Positions 6,840 to 8,927 of a stretch of 8,927 nucleotides of DNA are shown here, piece after piece. Within the stretch, counting starts at the first letter, position 1. Every line of letters starts with the position of its first letter. Made by a program: the position numbers and the translations under genes. Source of the stretch: Methylophilaceae bacterium UBA7525 (lineage in GTDB: Bacteria > Pseudomonadota > Gammaproteobacteria > Burkholderiales > Methylophilaceae); assembly GCA_002479405.1 (NCBI GenBank), contig DLMX01000037.1, positions 1-8,927 on the forward strand, read 5' to 3'. Under the pieces are notes generated by a model that saw only the letters and a list, made by a program, of their open reading frames with translations, was not told where the DNA came from and did not search any database.

Positions 6840-7670
6840 ATGCGTACCAGCCTACTGCCTCAGTTCACCATGCAAAAACCCCTGCATCAATATTTATCTG
6901 GATTCAAAAAGAGTCGCGTAGCCGCGCTCAGCCTGGCCGTTTTCCTGTCCGCGCTGATGACGATGCTGTTCTCATTCAATGCGCTGGCTGCCGATGCCGG
7001 CATCCCGGTCATCAACGCCACTCCCACTGCGAGCGGCGGCCAGAATTACACACTGAGTTTGCAGACTCTGCTGCTGCTCACATCGCTGACTTTCCTGCCC
7101 GCCTTGTTACTGATGATGACCGGCTTTACGCGCATCATTATCGTTTTGTCATTGCTCAGGCAGGCGCTCGGCACACAATCCACTCCGCCCGGCCAGGTTC
7201 TGATCGGCCTCGCATTGTTCCTGACCTTTTTTGTCATGGGCCCGGTCTTCGACAAAATATACGCCGAGGCTTACCAGCCATTTGCCGAGAACAGTATCAC
7301 CATGCAGCAGGCCATGGAAAAAGGCGCCCAACCGCTCAAGGCTTTCATGTTGAAGCAAACGCGCGAAGCCGACCTCGCATTGTTCATCAAGATGTCGCAA
7401 AGCGAGGCGCCGGAGACCGCAGAAGATGTTTCTCTGCGCGTACTGATTCCCGCCTTCATGACGAGCGAACTGAAGACCGCGTTCCAGATCGGCTTTGCCA
7501 TTTTCATCCCGTTCCTCATCATCGACATGGTGGTCGCCAGCGTATTGATGGCGATGGGCATGATGATGGTATCGCCCGTCATTGTCGCGCTGCCGTTCAA
7601 GCTGATGTTATTCGTCCTGGTTGACGGCTGGCAGCTGATTCTCGGCTCTCTCGCGCAGAGTTTCTATTAG
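6840..7670 (+). CDS. fliP: Flagellar type III export gate protein FliP
   Basis: FliP forms, with FliQ and FliR, the helical core of the export gate. The product is 276 residues from the first ATG; a second in-frame ATG at 6870 would give 266. FliP has a cleaved signal peptide, here with an unusually long N-region: a hydrophobic core at about 29-49 and a probable cut after ALA (48-50). The mature protein then matches the family: TSLTFLPALLLMMTGFTRIIIVLSLLRQALGT (81-112), YAEAYQPF, LKQTREADLALF, and the highly conserved TSELKTAFQIGFAIFIPFLIIDMVVASVLMAMGMMM (208-243), whose Met cluster belongs to the gate's sealing loop. It ends LVDGWQLILGSLAQSFY. No strong ribosome binding site precedes either ATG; I kept the longer form. 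Confidence 0.95.
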   Translation: MRTSLLPQFTMQKPLHQYLSGFKKSRVAALSLAVFLSALMTMLFSFNALAADAGIPVINATPTASGGQNYTLSLQTLLLLTSLTFLPALLLMMTGFTRIIIVLSLLRQALGTQSTPPGQVLIGLALFLTFFVMGPVFDKIYAEAYQPFAENSITMQQAMEKGAQPLKAFMLKQTREADLALFIKMSQSEAPETAEDVSLRVLIPAFMTSELKTAFQIGFAIFIPFLIIDMVVASVLMAMGMMMVSPVIVALPFKLMLFVLVDGWQLILGSLAQSFY

Positions 7671-7693
7671 CGCCGGATAAAAAGGACAAGCTC

Positions 7694-7963
7694 ATGAATC
7701 CGGAAAGCGTCATGGATATCGGCCGCCAGGCGATTTACATCACCATCATCGTCGCCTCTCCCATGCTGTTGACCGCATTGATCGTCGGCCTGGTTGTGAG
7801 TATTTTCCAGGCCGCGACCCAGATCAACGAAACCACCCTCTCCTTCATCCCGAAGCTGTTCGGAATTCTTGCGGTGCTGGGCATTGCCGGCCCATGGATG
7901 CTCACGGTGATGACCGACTATATGCGGCAGGTATTGACCAACGTGCCGATGATCGCAGGTTAA
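7694..7963 (+). CDS. fliQ: Flagellar type III export gate protein FliQ
   Basis: FliQ is a small two-helix membrane protein, four copies of which wrap the FliP-FliR core of the export gate. The product is 89 residues, the standard length. It starts MNPESVMDIGRQAI, has membrane helices at about 15-38 and 53-75, and between them the conserved FQAATQINETTLSFIPK loop. AAGGA at 7682-7686 lies 7 bases before the ATG. It begins 23 bases after fliP and ends 50 bases before fliR. Confidence 0.98.
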   Translation: MNPESVMDIGRQAIYITIIVASPMLLTALIVGLVVSIFQAATQINETTLSFIPKLFGILAVLGIAGPWMLTVMTDYMRQVLTNVPMIAG

Positions 7964-8013
7964 TCGGAAAACCTCGGGCGTGTTTCCGTCTCCGCACATC
8001 TTGCCGCAACATC

Positions 8014-8814
8014 ATGATCTCCATTAGCACCGACATGCTGCAGGCCTGGATCAGCGGCCTGGTCTGGCCGCTGACCAGAGTCCTCGGCATGATTGCGGTC
8101 GCCCCGATTTTCGGCCACAGATCCTTGCCGGCAAGATTCAAGGTCGCACTGGGGGTTTTCATCACCCTGGCGATCATGCCCGGCTTGCCGCCCATGCCGG
8201 CCGCCGACATGTTCTCGATCCAGGGGGTCGCCATCCTCATTCAGCAACTACTGATCGGCGTCGCCATCGGTTTTACCATGCGCATTGCATTTGCTGCCGT
8301 GGATATGGCCGGACACTTCTGCGCGATGTCCATGGGCCTCGGCTTTGCCACCTTCTTCGACCCTCAATCAAGCGGGCAAACCACCGCCGTTACACAGTTG
8401 TTCGTGGTGCTCGCCATGCTGTTCTTCCTGAGCATGAATGGCCATCTGATCCTGATCATGGCCGTCACCGAAAGCTTCATGACCATCCCGATCTCGCTGG
8501 GCCCGGAAACCGGCATCAACTTCGTCAGGATCGTCACCTGGGGCGAACACATTTTCAGTGCAGGGCTGCAACTGGCGCTCCCCGTGATTGCGGCACTGCT
8601 GATTGCCAACCTTGCACTCGGCATCCTCAGCCGCACCGCACCGCAACTCAACCTGTTCGGCATCGGCTTCCCGATCACCATCAGCATCGGCTTGATTGTC
8701 ATCGCGCTGGCGTTCCCGAGAATGTCCGTGCCGCTGGAACGTCTGATCAGCGATAGCTTCAACACCATCAATCAGCTCACCATGCCATCCCCTCCCTTGC
8801 CGCTGCCGCAATAA
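8014..8814 (+). CDS. fliR: Flagellar type III export gate protein FliR
   Basis: FliR is the single-copy export-gate subunit that completes the FliP ring and contacts FlhB. From the ATG at 8014 the product is 266 residues, the usual size, starting MISISTDMLQAWISG. It has about six hydrophobic segments. Landmarks are RVLGMIAVAPIFGHRSLPARFKVALG (22-47), the GLGFATFFDPQSSG turn (108-121) and the diagnostic LSRTAPQLNLFGIGFPITI (205-223). The frame is open back to an ATG at 7894 inside fliQ, but those 40 extra residues are hydrophilic, unlike FliR, and would overlap fliQ, so I reject that start. No clear ribosome binding site precedes 8014. flhB does not follow directly; the fli block ends here. 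Confidence 0.96.
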   Translation: MISISTDMLQAWISGLVWPLTRVLGMIAVAPIFGHRSLPARFKVALGVFITLAIMPGLPPMPAADMFSIQGVAILIQQLLIGVAIGFTMRIAFAAVDMAGHFCAMSMGLGFATFFDPQSSGQTTAVTQLFVVLAMLFFLSMNGHLILIMAVTESFMTIPISLGPETGINFVRIVTWGEHIFSAGLQLALPVIAALLIANLALGILSRTAPQLNLFGIGFPITISIGLIVIALAFPRMSVPLERLISDSFNTINQLTMPSPPLPLPQ

Positions 8815-8833
8815 ACCAACGGCGGATTCTGGC

Positions 8834-8864
8834 AAAAAAAAGACCACCCGGTTAAGGAGTGGCC
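8834..8864 (-). terminator. Intrinsic terminator reading on the minus strand
   Basis: Read on the minus strand, an 8-bp stem (8857-8864 with 8842-8849, including two G-U pairs) closes a 7-base loop and runs straight into eight T residues (8841-8834). On the plus strand the two wobble pairs become A-C mismatches and no T tract follows, so it should not stop fli transcription well. It therefore points to a minus-strand gene ending just to the right. Confidence 0.7.
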
Positions 8865-8884
8865 TGGAGGAAATCAGCGTTTCC

Positions 8885-8927
8885 TTAGAAATAATTGAAC
8901 AGGGATAGCCCCGACGTCTTTACAAAG
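8885..8927 (-). CDS. Possible C-terminal end of a convergent minus-strand gene (partial)
   Basis: On the minus strand the frame is open from the window edge through 13 codons, reading FVKTSGLSLFNYF and then TAA (8887-8885), 20 bases before the terminator stem at 8864-8842. A second minus frame is also open and stops with TGA at 8876-8874. The terminator placement is the main support; the peptide is too short to assign to a family. I cannot tell which frame is used, or rule out a non-coding transcript. Confidence 0.3.
   Translation of the reverse strand, partial: FVKTSGLSLFNYF

Noticed and set aside
7894..8013. The 40-codon upstream extension of the fliR frame
   Set aside because: The extension is hydrophilic and Arg/Asp-rich, overlaps fliQ in another frame, and would give a FliR longer than the family. 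The ATG at 8014 gives the normal length and N-terminus.
8869..8886. Hairpin AGGAAA ... TTTCCT as a plus-strand terminator of the fli unit
   Set aside because: The stem is AT-rich and only 6 bp, and it is followed by TAGAAATAATT rather than a T tract.
1..8927. A novel defence, mobile or biosynthetic system hidden among the genes
   Set aside because: All substantial plus-strand frames are intact, conserved flagellar genes with at most 188 bp between them. I saw no transposase, tRNA, CRISPR-type repeats or foreign gene.

Overview
The window is one uninterrupted stretch of flagellar basal-body and export genes, all on the + strand, in the order fliG (3' part only), fliH, fliI, fliJ, fliK, fliL, fliM, fliN, fliO, fliP, fliQ, fliR. 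Every product is recognisable from family motifs. The gene order, the enterobacterial-like split between fliG-K and fliL-R, and protein sequences close to both enterobacterial and beta-proteobacterial homologues suggest a motile Gram-negative proteobacterium. My best guess is a beta-proteobacterium, possibly of the Nitrosomonadales or Methylophilaceae type. That placement is inference from the feel of the sequences, not from a search.

Layout. Positions 1-2376 hold the tail of fliG (rotor switch), fliH and fliI (export ATPase stator and ATPase), joined by overlaps of 8 bp and 1 bp. A 67-bp spacer made largely of nested direct repeats leads to fliJ (2444-2899). fliK, the hook-length ruler, follows (about 2939-4195). 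A 188-bp gap (4196-4383) contains hairpins and a promoter-like -10 element and marks the likely border between two transcription units. The second unit is fliL (4384-4899), fliM (4921-5925), fliN (5915-6337, overlapping fliM by 11 bp), fliO (6346-6825), fliP (6840-7670), fliQ (7694-7963) and fliR (8014-8814). The last 113 bp hold an intrinsic terminator that reads on the minus strand and probably the last codons of a convergent minus-strand gene.

How the genes work together. FliG, FliM and FliN form the C-ring that generates torque and sets rotation direction. FliH, FliI and FliJ form the cytoplasmic ATPase complex that feeds substrates to the export gate. FliO assists assembly of the gate, whose membrane core is FliP, FliQ and FliR. 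FliK measures the hook and switches export specificity, and FliL sits at the stator. The remaining gate parts FlhA and FlhB are not in this window.

I found no novel system here: the coding content is conserved and intact. The points worth a second look lie in the non-coding parts and in translation starts: the fliK-fliL gap, the repeat spacer before fliJ, several genes without a clear Shine-Dalgarno sequence, and the minus-strand terminator after fliR.
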